Source: SLID01 sp041667545 | GTDB lineage: Bacteria; Omnitrophota; Gorgyraeia; Tantalellales; Tantalellaceae | NCBI GenBank assembly: GCA_041667545.1 | Contig: JBAYES010000006.1 | Span: 1 to 56,393 of the forward strand | Length of the DNA stretch: 56,393 nt | Direction: 5' to 3' | Part shown: piece by piece, positions 34,639-43,271 of the stretch | Layout: the number at the start of each line of letters is the position of its first letter | How positions within the stretch are numbered: the stretch's first letter is position 1 | Notes under the pieces: model-generated | What the model saw: the letters and a program-made list of their open reading frames with translations, nothing else | Databases searched by the model: none | What the model was told of the DNA's origin: nothing | Translations under genes and position numbers: made by a program

Positions 34639-37338
34639 TCAGTTCCCCCAGCTCGGCCTCCAATAATCTCCGGCATACTCCGGTCTGTTCTCGAGCCTCC
34701 GGATACCGGCCACAGGCAGATCCTGATCTCTTACACGGAATATCACAAAAAGGTAAGGATCGCTGAATATCCTTTCCAGAAGATCCCTTGCTCCTTCCCC
34801 TTTCAGTATGATCTCCCCTTCGTTAACTGTTATTTCTTCCAGCCGGAAAGGCAGACGCGCATATTCCAGAACCGAGAGGCAATGCCTGCTTATCAAATTC
34901 GCCTTTTCAACAGGGAGCGATTCACCGTTCGCCGTGAGCGACTTAAAATTCAACACCGGTATCCCGCTTGCCGGGTCTATTTTTAGATTGGCGACACTTT
35001 TAACTTCTATTGACTGAATATTAGCGGCTATCACGGGAAAACTCGTCTCCCCCATGGCCATATTGAAATCAAACTCTATGTCGCCATTTTCCCTGAACCG
35101 GACACTGAACCCTGTTATATCGAACAGGAAGCTCTCTCCCAATACCCACGGGAACTGGGATTTCAGAAGCTCGTTGAAAGAACTGTTTATATGCTCTTCG
35201 GTATACCTCACCCTGAACCTTGTTCTCTTTACCAGAAGGCGGCCCAATGTACGCACGGATCTTTCGTAGTCCAGTTTTGTGTCTTTTGTTGTCTCCATTA
35301 ACTTGAACGTCACGTAGAGGCTCAATCTTGTAAAATAATCGAAAAAAAGACTTTCGGTATCCATGTTTTCATCCGTCGAAAAATCGCTGACGGGGAATTC
35401 TTCCCGAAAAAACGCGTGCTGTCTTGCTTCCTGTTCGGGGGTTTCGAAACCGAACAGGTCTATTCGGCCCGCCAAAGGAGGGTCCATCTCCTTCATCTGC
35501 CTTATCATCCTCTCCGATCCGGACCCTTCGACAACGATCAAACCCTCTTCCATTCTCAGATCGTCTATTATAACGGGGATGCTTTTTCTAAGTATACGCC
35601 AAAGGCCCCTTGTGGAAATGTTAATAAGCGCGGGGAGTATGGGAATCTTGTCGATAAAAACTTTTGTGACAATAAGTTCCAGGGTGTTTTCCCTATCGAT
35701 CTGGAACCTGCCTTCGGCTTCCCCCCTGACCTCGTGCTGCCCCATGGTTATGTTCCCGCTGCCTTTCGCCGCCCCCCCCATAAACTCAAGCTCCGCGCCG
35801 GTTATATCGACGTAAATATTGCCTACCGTATCGGGCAGTTCCTTATCCAACCAATCGTTGAATATTGACATATAGTCTTCCTGTTCGAACGTACTCCTGA
35901 ATTTCGCTATTCTGCCCGAATATCCGGAGAGGGACAAAAGCCCTCCCACTCTCCATGCTACGACCCGTGTTGCTCTGGGAACAAGATACGTTATAAAAAT
36001 TCCGGTAGGCTTGTCGGGCGCCAGATACCCGGCGTACGGACTGTCCGGATATTCCTTTGTCAATCTCTTGAAGATCTCCTGCGCCTTTTCATCATCGTTC
36101 ATATCAAACATATAGGACGCGCCGGCCTGAAAAAGGCAAAGCGCCGCCATAGAATCGTCCTTATAAAGATCCGCTATCATGACATAGATCTCGATAGCTT
36201 TTTCGAACTCCCCCTTTCCGGCATACATATCGGCTTTCTGGTAAAGGCTGTCAAGAACAAGGCTGTCTCCGGCATCTTCATCGATCAGACGGTCAACCGC
36301 ATCCTCGCTTCCCTCGCTTTCCCCCATCTCCTTCAGCACCCATAAGTAATTGAACCATGCTTTCTTACCTGTTTCGCTTTCAGGATCGATCTCATAAGCC
36401 CTTCTGAAAAATTTCTTCGCTTCTTCGAATTTATATATTTTCAGGTTAAGTACCCCGATATCATAGAACAATTCCTGCGTTCTGTCGGGGTCTGTTCCTT
36501 CGCTCCCCCCGACATCGGACAGTAACCTGGCTTCTTCCTCTTTCACTCTTTCACTCCGGCCTATTCCGTACAATATCGACCTCGCCACATACCCTTCCAT
36601 GCGTCCCGGGTACTCCGCTATTGTCCGCCGCAGCATCTCCCGAGCCTGTCCATAATCGTCCATCCTGGCGTATAGAACAGCCATCCTGAGTTTTGCGGCG
36701 CCCGCCCTGTCGCTTGACGGATAGCCGGAAACAAGATCCCTGTAAATTTCTAACGCTTCCCTCAATTCCCCGTTTTTTTCGGAAGCTACTCCCCTATTGT
36801 ACAATTCGGTACCTTCCTGAACAGGAATAACCTCTTTATCTTCACTGAAAATACCGCCTATTCTCCCTATGAAGTTTCTCCATGAACTGGTAAAGAACCA
36901 GTTAATACGGTCCAGAAACCTTAAAGCGGGGGTTCTTCCGGATTCTTTTTCTTCCAGCACAGCCCGGATGGAGGTGTCCACAAACTCCACCAGTTGATAC
37001 TTTTCCTTGCCGCGTATAGTTTTTCTGGCATATTCAAGGTTACCCACATTCGAGTAATTTATCCGGTGGGGAACGATCTCTTCAGCCAGTATTTGATCGA
37101 GAAGAACATCCATACCGGCGAGATCTCCAAGGTCGTAAGCGTGAGCGGTCTGGTAGAGAGAGAACCTGAGATCTTCTATCGTCCTGTCAACGATAAATGT
37201 GTTGTAAAAGAAAAAGAAAAGTATGAGAGGAACACCAGCGACAGCTATATTGCGGAGCGGCCTTATGACCCACGAAAAAGAGATCTTCTCCATATTTCTT
37301 TTTTCTCCCACATTCCCGCCTTCTTCCCGCCGGGACAT
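34639..37338 (-). CDS. Large membrane-anchored TPR protein
   Basis: An 899-residue protein with one N-terminal membrane anchor (residues about 30-50, IAVAGVPLILFFFFYNTFIV), so most of it is periplasmic. Residues about 175-440 hold at least six TPR-like repeats (for example ELREALEIYRDLVSGYP, DYGQAREMLRRTIAEYP, EDEEKA-type helices). The remaining 450 residues are a beta-rich region I do not recognise, with two similar blocks (NIYVDITGAELEF and later SFLFDITGFSVRF). The ATG overlaps the preceding stop (TGATG), so it is coupled to the coiled-coil gene. It may scaffold assembly of the export machine; function is inferred only from context. Confidence 0.8.
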   Translation of the reverse strand: MSRREEGGNVGEKRNMEKISFSWVIRPLRNIAVAGVPLILFFFFYNTFIVDRTIEDLRFSLYQTAHAYDLGDLAGMDVLLDQILAEEIVPHRINYSNVGNLEYARKTIRGKEKYQLVEFVDTSIRAVLEEKESGRTPALRFLDRINWFFTSSWRNFIGRIGGIFSEDKEVIPVQEGTELYNRGVASEKNGELREALEIYRDLVSGYPSSDRAGAAKLRMAVLYARMDDYGQAREMLRRTIAEYPGRMEGYVARSILYGIGRSERVKEEEARLLSDVGGSEGTDPDRTQELFYDIGVLNLKIYKFEEAKKFFRRAYEIDPESETGKKAWFNYLWVLKEMGESEGSEDAVDRLIDEDAGDSLVLDSLYQKADMYAGKGEFEKAIEIYVMIADLYKDDSMAALCLFQAGASYMFDMNDDEKAQEIFKRLTKEYPDSPYAGYLAPDKPTGIFITYLVPRATRVVAWRVGGLLSLSGYSGRIAKFRSTFEQEDYMSIFNDWLDKELPDTVGNIYVDITGAELEFMGGAAKGSGNITMGQHEVRGEAEGRFQIDRENTLELIVTKVFIDKIPILPALINISTRGLWRILRKSIPVIIDDLRMEEGLIVVEGSGSERMIRQMKEMDPPLAGRIDLFGFETPEQEARQHAFFREEFPVSDFSTDENMDTESLFFDYFTRLSLYVTFKLMETTKDTKLDYERSVRTLGRLLVKRTRFRVRYTEEHINSSFNELLKSQFPWVLGESFLFDITGFSVRFRENGDIEFDFNMAMGETSFPVIAANIQSIEVKSVANLKIDPASGIPVLNFKSLTANGESLPVEKANLISRHCLSVLEYARLPFRLEEITVNEGEIILKGEGARDLLERIFSDPYLFVIFRVRDQDLPVAGIRRLENRPEYAGDYWRPSWGN

Positions 37339-38147
37339 CAGAATGACCCTATGATCACTTTATCCGATTCGCTTATGTCCTTTATGGTTCTTCCGACTTT
37401 TACCTCGTCTATGAAGACGGCCGATACCCTGTACCGTACGCTTATTACATACCCTCTGGCCAGTTCCTCGCCGTTATCCCGCGTTACCACACATGTGCTG
37501 TTCTCTTCCACGCCATCCTTCCGCCCGAGATTTGTAACGATAAGGTTGTTTCTGTGATCGGTGGACAACACCAAACCCCGCGCTTCACCAGGGAATGTTA
37601 TAAGATCCTGCCCGTCCTGGCCGGGGGAAGGAGCCGTTACCATGACGGGGGCAAGACTGACGGATTCCCCATCCATTATCATGCCTATAATCTCGATAGT
37701 CCGCTGAAGAAGAGCCTTTACCCCGGGATTTTCCTCCTTCTCCGCCGAATGTTCAAGATGCTGTATGACCGTCATATCCCGGAGAGATGACAGCTCCTCC
37801 TCAAGCGCCGTCTTCCGTTCCCGGAGCTCTTCGACCTCCTGTGAAAAAGAAGATATCGTTTCGGAACTCGTTCTTTCTATTTCTTCCATCCGGTCGTTTG
37901 TAAGATCGAGTTCACGCTCGAGAGCGTTTAGATCCTCCGTACGGAGAGCCAGATCCTTTTCCGTGGAATCTATCCTATCTTTAAGATCAAGGTTTTCACG
38001 CACGAGTACCGCCCGTTTCCTGTTGAACTCAAGTTCCAACCTCCGCATATTCCTTAAAGTTACGGCAACTGCGACAATGCATACCAGACTTACCGTAACA
38101 AGCGCTACCGTCTTAATTTTATTCCTGGAACGCATCAGACGGATCAT
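37338..38147 (-). CDS. Membrane-anchored coiled-coil protein
   Basis: A 269-residue protein with one membrane segment (residues about 13-31, VALVTVSLVCIVAVAVTL). A long heptad coiled coil follows to about residue 130 (ENLDLKDRIDSTEKDLALRT). The C-terminal domain (about 185-269) has two similar beta blocks (NNLIVTNLGRKDGVEEN and VSAVFIDEVKVGRTI) like the FlgT/MreC-type small beta domains. The start overlaps the upstream stop by ATGA. I do not recognise a named family. It probably links inner-membrane signalling parts to the TPR protein. Confidence 0.75.
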   Translation of the reverse strand: MIRLMRSRNKIKTVALVTVSLVCIVAVAVTLRNMRRLELEFNRKRAVLVRENLDLKDRIDSTEKDLALRTEDLNALERELDLTNDRMEEIERTSSETISSFSQEVEELRERKTALEEELSSLRDMTVIQHLEHSAEKEENPGVKALLQRTIEIIGMIMDGESVSLAPVMVTAPSPGQDGQDLITFPGEARGLVLSTDHRNNLIVTNLGRKDGVEENSTCVVTRDNGEELARGYVISVRYRVSAVFIDEVKVGRTIKDISESDKVIIGSF

Positions 38148-39529
38148 GTCCCCACCTCCTCTTTGCCATTTTGCCGGCCCGCTTTGCGGTGCTCCGGCCC
38201 CAGATCGGCATATCGCCGGTTTATCAGAAATGCCGACCGGGTACCTCCCGGCCCATCAGTTCTTCTGGCCTTCACCTTGCTTTTTACTTCGGCCGCGATG
38301 TTCGTAAGATCGGCATATGAGCTCACACATTGCTCCCGGTTACTTACACCCGCAAGAGAAATGGCCATTATGGGATATTTGACTAAATGTTCCCCTTCCC
38401 TGCTCTTTTTTTCTATATACCCCCTATCTATGTCCTCTTTTTTGTAAAGTTTTTCTATTTTTCCGTCGAATTCTTTGACGATACGCGAAACCACGGCTTC
38501 GGCCCTTTCGGGGGTCGTAAGGATCAGAAAGTCATCGCCGCCTTCATGCCCCACAAAATCTCCCGGATCGGCTTCCCGCGCAACCGCTTCTCTCAATATA
38601 TCCGCCGTCATGGATATCGCCTTGTCTCCGGCGCTGACACCGTATTTGTCGTTAAACGCTTTGAAATTATCGAGGTCAGCGTATATAAGTGCGAATTTTT
38701 CACCCGATGCTATCCTTTTCTCCACTTCTTCGCGAATAATTATGTTCCCGGGCAGCTTGGTGAGGGGATTGGCGTTTTCCGCTTTCATCTTCATATCCTG
38801 GAGTGAAGAAGTCATAATGTTGAACGTTTCCGAAAGATCTTGAAGTTCATCTCCCGTTTTCAGACTTACCCTGATATCGAGATCTCCGCCGGCCACTTTT
38901 TTAGTAGCTTCGTTAAGCTCTTTTATCGGATATATCACGACAAAAGAAAGAGCCGCGGCAAGCGCCGCAGCTCCGAGAAGAACCGCCATGACCGTAAGAA
39001 GGACCGGCATGTAAACCCTGTTAAGCGCCGCCTGTACGGACCTCAGAGAAAAACTGAGTTTAGCTATATACCCGTGTTCATTACTGAACTTTACGTACAG
39101 GTGCACCAATTTTCGAGTATTGTCAGTGTCCGGGAACAGCCAGCGTTCCCCATCGGAGTCCGAAACTATTTTTTCGATACTTTTGGCGTCATCTTCGGAG
39201 AAGAGGCTCAAATCACCTTCCAGAACTACCGGGCTTCCGTCCGGTTCGATCAAAGACGCATGTCCTATTACTCCCGTATTTATTATATCCCCGAATGTTT
39301 CCCTGGCTTTTTCAAGTATACGGGCGCGATCGGGAATTACTCCTCCGTCGCCTCTCAGCGCCTCCAGTTCATTTTTCACGATGAGCGCGTCCTGCCTGGC
39401 CTGGTAAACAGCTCTGTCCCTTTCCTGGCGCGCCTGATTATGGATCTGAACGAATGTAAAAACGGATATTAGAAAAAGCGAGAAAACCGCTACTACCAGC
39501 ATCACTCTCGCCTGCAACGTTGTCTTCAT
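38144..39529 (-). CDS. HAMP-GGDDF membrane signalling protein (diguanylate cyclase-like)
   Basis: A 461-residue sensor. Membrane helices are at residues 9-28 and 174-199, enclosing a periplasmic sensing domain of about 145 residues. HAMP follows (about 200-250). The cyclase-like domain has YADLDNFKAFNDKYG (about 283-297) and the active-site loop GGDDF at 330-334. The canonical motif is GGDEF or GGEEF, so the glutamate has become aspartate. The first metal aspartate (DLD) is kept. It may be a slow cyclase, a receptor or inactive. A charged low-complexity tail of about 45 residues follows. It overlaps the next gene by ATGA and follows the PilZ gene with another four-base overlap. Confidence 0.88.
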   Translation of the reverse strand: MKTTLQARVMLVVAVFSLFLISVFTFVQIHNQARQERDRAVYQARQDALIVKNELEALRGDGGVIPDRARILEKARETFGDIINTGVIGHASLIEPDGSPVVLEGDLSLFSEDDAKSIEKIVSDSDGERWLFPDTDNTRKLVHLYVKFSNEHGYIAKLSFSLRSVQAALNRVYMPVLLTVMAVLLGAAALAAALSFVVIYPIKELNEATKKVAGGDLDIRVSLKTGDELQDLSETFNIMTSSLQDMKMKAENANPLTKLPGNIIIREEVEKRIASGEKFALIYADLDNFKAFNDKYGVSAGDKAISMTADILREAVAREADPGDFVGHEGGDDFLILTTPERAEAVVSRIVKEFDGKIEKLYKKEDIDRGYIEKKSREGEHLVKYPIMAISLAGVSNREQCVSSYADLTNIAAEVKSKVKARRTDGPGGTRSAFLINRRYADLGPEHRKAGRQNGKEEVGT

Positions 39530-40110
39530 AAACTATTCCGTTCCCGCGTTTCGCCGGTCTTATCGAGGAAGATATCGACCGTTTGCTCGATCTTCTTCTT
39601 TTCTTCATCCCCGATTTCCACGATCTTCAATCCGGTCAAAAATTTTCCCTCGTTCTCACCCGGACCGGATCTTTGTGAATAGACAGCCATCGCTTTGACA
39701 TATATGGGCTCCGGGAACAGAGAAAGATATATTCTGACATCGATCATATCTCCTTTTTTGAACCCGATCTCTGATTCGACACGTATTCCGCCGCTACTGA
39801 TCTCTACGATTTTAGCCTTGTTCTCAACGGACTCATACCTTATCCTGGCAAACATCTCCTGCCGAAGACGGGGTTCCGAGCGTCTTTCATTCAAGGCCGC
39901 AGGATGCCCGTTTATCTCGTTGAAAAAGCCTTCCTCGATCCGGCTCCGAACTCTCAAAAGAACTCTTATATCTGAATGGATCCGCAACAGCATCCAGACC
40001 GAGTAACATGCCGCGGCATACATCAGCGCCGTTCTCAAAAACTCTCTGACATGCGGCCAAAATTCCAAGACCGTCAGGTCAGCCAGAATCAGCAGGCCTG
40101 TTCCGCTCAA
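39526..40110 (-). CDS. PilZ domain protein (c-di-GMP receptor)
   Basis: A 194-residue protein with a hydrophobic N-terminal part (about 1-45, possibly two helices) and a C-terminal PilZ domain. The binding signature is R77-x3-R81 (RRSEPR) and ISSGGIR at 104-110, a DxSxxG variant. It should bind cyclic di-GMP near the inner membrane. The start is uncertain: TTG 40110 has no ribosome site, while a strong GGGGGAGGG (40146-40154) lies further upstream without an ATG, GTG or TTG at the right distance in frame. The open frame continues back to that site, so the true protein may be about 9 residues longer with an unusual start codon, or a base is wrong there. Confidence 0.85.
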   Translation of the reverse strand: MSGTGLLILADLTVLEFWPHVREFLRTALMYAAACYSVWMLLRIHSDIRVLLRVRSRIEEGFFNEINGHPAALNERRSEPRLRQEMFARIRYESVENKAKIVEISSGGIRVESEIGFKKGDMIDVRIYLSLFPEPIYVKAMAVYSQRSGPGENEGKFLTGLKIVEIGDEEKKKIEQTVDIFLDKTGETRERNSL

Positions 40111-40165
40111 TAAAAGGTATAGCCATGTTTTTTTTATGAGAACTACCCTCCCCCAATGAAAGCTT

Positions 40166-40200
40166 TTGGTTTAGTATACCATATTTATTATAGTTGTAAA
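40166..40200 (-). promoter_or_regulatory. Putative promoter of the PilZ-GGDDF operon
   Basis: On the minus strand TTTACA (40195-40200) and TATACT (40173-40178) are 16 bases apart, with ATGG just before the -10. The pattern matches the promoter at 34074-34108 in spacing and extended -10. The start would be near 40166, leaving a strong GGGGGAGGG ribosome site about 15 bases into the transcript. Confidence 0.6.
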
Positions 40201-40281
40201 GTTATGGGGGTGAAATAGTCCCGCTTCCGTTATGGTGAGTTCGGAACCTCTCGGGCACCTTTATATCTTCTACCCGGACTT

Positions 40282-40941
40282 TCATTTCTTCTCAAAAGAA
40301 AAAATGATGGGAACCTCCATCATTACCTTGCCGGATTCGATTCCCTCGGGCAAAGGCGGCAACGGGGACGCTTTTTTAACGGTAGAAAGAGCCTCCTCGT
40401 CAAGTACTCTGTTGCCGGAAGTAACGGTTACCCCGGCATTTGTTATACTGCCGTCGGAAAGAACAGTGAAGAAGATAAATGTAACTCCCTCTATGTTCTT
40501 TCTACGCGCCTCGAGCGGATAATTGCGATGCTCTTCTATTCTCTGCCTGACAAGATCCCTGTATCCCGACATCGGATCTTCGTCGTGGCCTTCCGTGAAA
40601 CCGAAGGGTTCCTTTTCTACACTCTTTTCAAGCAGGGGGCCGTCAACCGTTATTCTATCATCCAATCGTTTTCCCGGGGTAATTTCAGGGGGACCCGGTT
40701 CCAAAGGTTCGTCTCCATATCTCTCTACCGTGATATCTCCGGCGGGTATAAATACTTCCGGTATCCGGACGGGCCTTTCGACCAGGAAGTCTATCCTCGT
40801 CCGGATGTTTCGCTCCATCCGCTCTCCGCCCTTAAATGAAAAGGCCTGGGTACCGGCCACTAAGGCATGCAGACATACGGAAAGCAGAATAAACTTTCCA
40901 AATCCATCTTTTCCCGAATAGCCGCTGCTATCGCTCGTCAT
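40282..40941 (-). CDS. TonB-like energy transducer
   Basis: A 219-residue protein with a short cytoplasmic N-terminus, a membrane helix at about 15-34 (GKFILLSVCLHALVAGT), a proline- and charge-rich periplasmic linker and a C-terminal TonB domain (YPLEARRKNIEGVTFIFFTV). It should couple the proton motive force, via ExbB-ExbD encoded just upstream, to an outer-membrane transporter. No TonB-dependent receptor is in the window. The gene is 13 bases after exbD. Length is short but normal for this type. Confidence 0.87.
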   Translation of the reverse strand: MTSDSSGYSGKDGFGKFILLSVCLHALVAGTQAFSFKGGERMERNIRTRIDFLVERPVRIPEVFIPAGDITVERYGDEPLEPGPPEITPGKRLDDRITVDGPLLEKSVEKEPFGFTEGHDEDPMSGYRDLVRQRIEEHRNYPLEARRKNIEGVTFIFFTVLSDGSITNAGVTVTSGNRVLDEEALSTVKKASPLPPLPEGIESGKVMMEVPIIFSFEKK

Positions 40942-40954
40942 AAGAAAATCTCGT

Positions 40955-41359
40955 TCATTTTTTCCCGGAGTCTGTGGAAATAACGAGGCTCCCCGCTCCC
41001 GCTTTCCGGGATACGTCCATTACGCGTACGGCCAACCCGAGATCGATCTTTTCATCGGCTCTGAGAACAACTTTTATATCCGGCGTGTTCCCGACAAACC
41101 TTTCTAAAATGTTTTCCAGGTTCTCTATTTCCGCTTTCTCGCCGTTGATCCGTATAAGGTCTTCCGCCGATATATGAATAATTACGCTATCGTCTTTTTC
41201 GGGCCGGGCGGTTTCGGCATAAGGAAGCTTCACCATAATGCCGGGATGCGTTACAAAATTCGCGGTAAGCATGAAAAAAATTATGAGAAGAAAAACTATG
41301 TCGATAAGTGGGGTTATGTCGAGGTATGTAGATATCTTTTTCCGCTTTTCAAACTCCAT
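40955..41359 (-). CDS. ExbD/TolR-type biopolymer transport protein
   Basis: A 134-residue protein with one membrane helix (about 15-33, TPLIDIVFLLIIFFMLTANF). The essential aspartate of the family is the D in the LIDIVFLL motif. The periplasmic part ends in the usual KIDLGLAVRVMDVSRKAGAG sequence. It forms the proton channel with ExbB (next gene upstream) and works with TonB downstream. TolR is a possible alternative, but the adjacent TonB favours ExbD. Confidence 0.92.
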   Translation of the reverse strand: MEFEKRKKISTYLDITPLIDIVFLLIIFFMLTANFVTHPGIMVKLPYAETARPEKDDSVIIHISAEDLIRINGEKAEIENLENILERFVGNTPDIKVVLRADEKIDLGLAVRVMDVSRKAGAGSLVISTDSGKK

Positions 41360-41388
41360 TTGTGTCTCCCGTTATTTCCCGTTATCTC

Positions 41389-42006
41389 CTATACCTTGCC
41401 CCCTGCCGCATCTGTCCATTCAAAAATCTGCTGAACAGATTCTTTCATTTCCGATGTGAATCTTTCTATCTCGCCCTCAAAATAGTGATAAGCGAGCATG
41501 GCCGGGATAGCTATCGCAAGTCCCGTAGCCGTGGTTATAAGAGCTTCCCATATGCCTCCGGCAAGAACGGAAGCGTTAACATCTCCCCCGAGGCTCTGTA
41601 TCTCCCTGAAAGCGCGTATCATACCCGTTACCGTGCCAAGAAGCCCCAAAAGCGGGGCAATATGCGCTACGACCCCAAGAGTCCTAACGCGTTTTCCCAT
41701 CCTCCGTATCTCTCTGGATCCCGCGATCGACACTATCTTTTCTTTTTCGGCCTGCGGCCTCTCTCTCACATGTAAGCTCACTGCCATTACATTAGCTACG
41801 GGGCTTTTTACCTTACGGCACATTTTCTCGGCTTTTTCGAAATTCTCTTCGGTTATCATCTTTCTTACACGAGCCAGCATATTGCCCGTATCGATGTTGA
41901 AGCCCTGAAAAATAAAAAACCTTTCCAAAGCCACCGCGACCGCCGCAAGCGAGCAAAAAAGCAGAAACCACATTACAGGTCCGCCCTTGGTAAAAACATC
42001 CAGCAT
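41389..42006 (-). CDS. ExbB/TolQ-type proton channel protein
   Basis: A 205-residue inner-membrane protein of the MotA/TolQ/ExbB family. Three helices are visible: residues about 10-28 (VMWFLLFCSLAAVAVALE), about 108-128 (LGVVAHIAPLLGLLGTVTGM) and about 150-172 (ALITTATGLAIAIPAMLAYH). The second and third helices contain the conserved LGLLGTVxGM and TxxGLAxAIPA motifs. A GAGAGGTG site precedes ATG 42006. It heads the three-gene ExbB-ExbD-TonB unit; a GT2 gene ends 101 bases upstream. Confidence 0.93.
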   Translation of the reverse strand: MLDVFTKGGPVMWFLLFCSLAAVAVALERFFIFQGFNIDTGNMLARVRKMITEENFEKAEKMCRKVKSPVANVMAVSLHVRERPQAEKEKIVSIAGSREIRRMGKRVRTLGVVAHIAPLLGLLGTVTGMIRAFREIQSLGGDVNASVLAGGIWEALITTATGLAIAIPAMLAYHYFEGEIERFTSEMKESVQQIFEWTDAAGGKV

Positions 42007-42107
42007 ACATTCACCTCTCTTTTTTTATCCCGCGCCCTCAAAACCAAGTAGTTTCGACATCCGGCCAGGATCGTATATCTTTTACTGCCGTAGCCGCGCC
42101 ATTATTT

Positions 42108-43271
42108 TCACTCAACCGTATCCTCCTGCCGCCTTGTGCTATCGGCCTTTTCCCATACATGGGTATTTGCCCCGCGCATTACGCGAAACAATGCCGGTAT
42201 AACGCTAAAGATCACTATGCAGAAGTAAAACGGCACGTAAAACAACTTTATCTTTAACCTGTCCTTTAAAAAAAATCCCGTTAAAGCCAAAACATAGAAA
42301 AGGGTCTGTAAAACCAGCAAAACGGAGTATAGGCCATTATCCCACAAAGCGATATTGGCGGCATATATCAAAAAAAGGTAGATCCCTACCTCCCACCTTA
42401 ACGCCTTATGGAACAACAATTCAAATACACTTATGGGCCCCAATCTGAATAATACCGGGAACAACCTTATAAAGCCTTTTATACCCTGTGATACGACCCT
42501 TACCTTTTGCTCAAACCCCTCCGACAGGATTTGAGTGATCGGCTCATACACAATAGACTCCGGCTCATACAATACCCTGTACCCTTTTAACTGAACGAGC
42601 AGCGGAATTATGAAATCATCCGCTATGTCCGGATCGGGAAAAGGGTAAACTTCCTTCCGTATTGCCTGTATAGCGCCGCTGGTAACTAAAAGCCGTCCCA
42701 GAGCGCTTTCCTGTTTTTTAATGAATGATTCGTATTTCCAGTACAGGTTCTCCCCCCTACCTACGATCGTGCTGGCAAAAAACGTATATACAAGCCTGCC
42801 TGAAACACATCCTGTCCTTTTGTCGGAAAAATGCCTTACTAAGAGCCTTACAGAATCCCGCTTGTGGATGGAATTAGCGTCTGTAAAGACGATGATCTCC
42901 CCCCTTGCCAACGGTACGGCGTGATTTAACGCTGCTACCTTACCTTTTCGCGGGAGGTCATCAATGACGCGGACACCTTTGGCCTGATATTCGGAAAGAT
43001 ATTCTTTCGTTCTGTCAGTACAGCCATCCAGGACAAATAACACCTCGATCCTGTCCTCAGGATAATCAAGCAAGAGCAGGTTCTCGGCTTTTGCCTTCGC
43101 GACATTCTCTTCATTATGCATCGGCACGATAACACTCACAAACGGATCCTGGTATTTTTCGTCCAATAGCGGAGCCTTGCCCTTTATTCTGGCGATGATA
43201 AATATGATCACGGGGTACAAGAAAAAAACGGAAGCCACAAGCCCCGTAAAAAACCAGAAAACAAACCTCAT
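42108..43271 (-). CDS. Membrane glycosyltransferase family 2
   Basis: A 387-residue processive-type GT2. One N-terminal helix (about 5-27) and three to four C-terminal helices (about 300-375) bracket a cytoplasmic GT-A domain. Motifs are VLDGCTDRT, FTDAN (DxD) and ADDFIIPLLV, with a later QKVRVVSQG in the position of the Q/RxxRW loop. This plan is that of polysaccharide synthases such as hyaluronan or cellulose-like enzymes, though the RxxRW is not canonical. Its ATG overlaps the stop of the upstream GT4 gene (ATGA). It may polymerise the chain or begin it. Confidence 0.88.
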   Translation of the reverse strand: MRFVFWFFTGLVASVFFLYPVIIFIIARIKGKAPLLDEKYQDPFVSVIVPMHNEENVAKAKAENLLLLDYPEDRIEVLFVLDGCTDRTKEYLSEYQAKGVRVIDDLPRKGKVAALNHAVPLARGEIIVFTDANSIHKRDSVRLLVRHFSDKRTGCVSGRLVYTFFASTIVGRGENLYWKYESFIKKQESALGRLLVTSGAIQAIRKEVYPFPDPDIADDFIIPLLVQLKGYRVLYEPESIVYEPITQILSEGFEQKVRVVSQGIKGFIRLFPVLFRLGPISVFELLFHKALRWEVGIYLFLIYAANIALWDNGLYSVLLVLQTLFYVLALTGFFLKDRLKIKLFYVPFYFCIVIFSVIPALFRVMRGANTHVWEKADSTRRQEDTVE

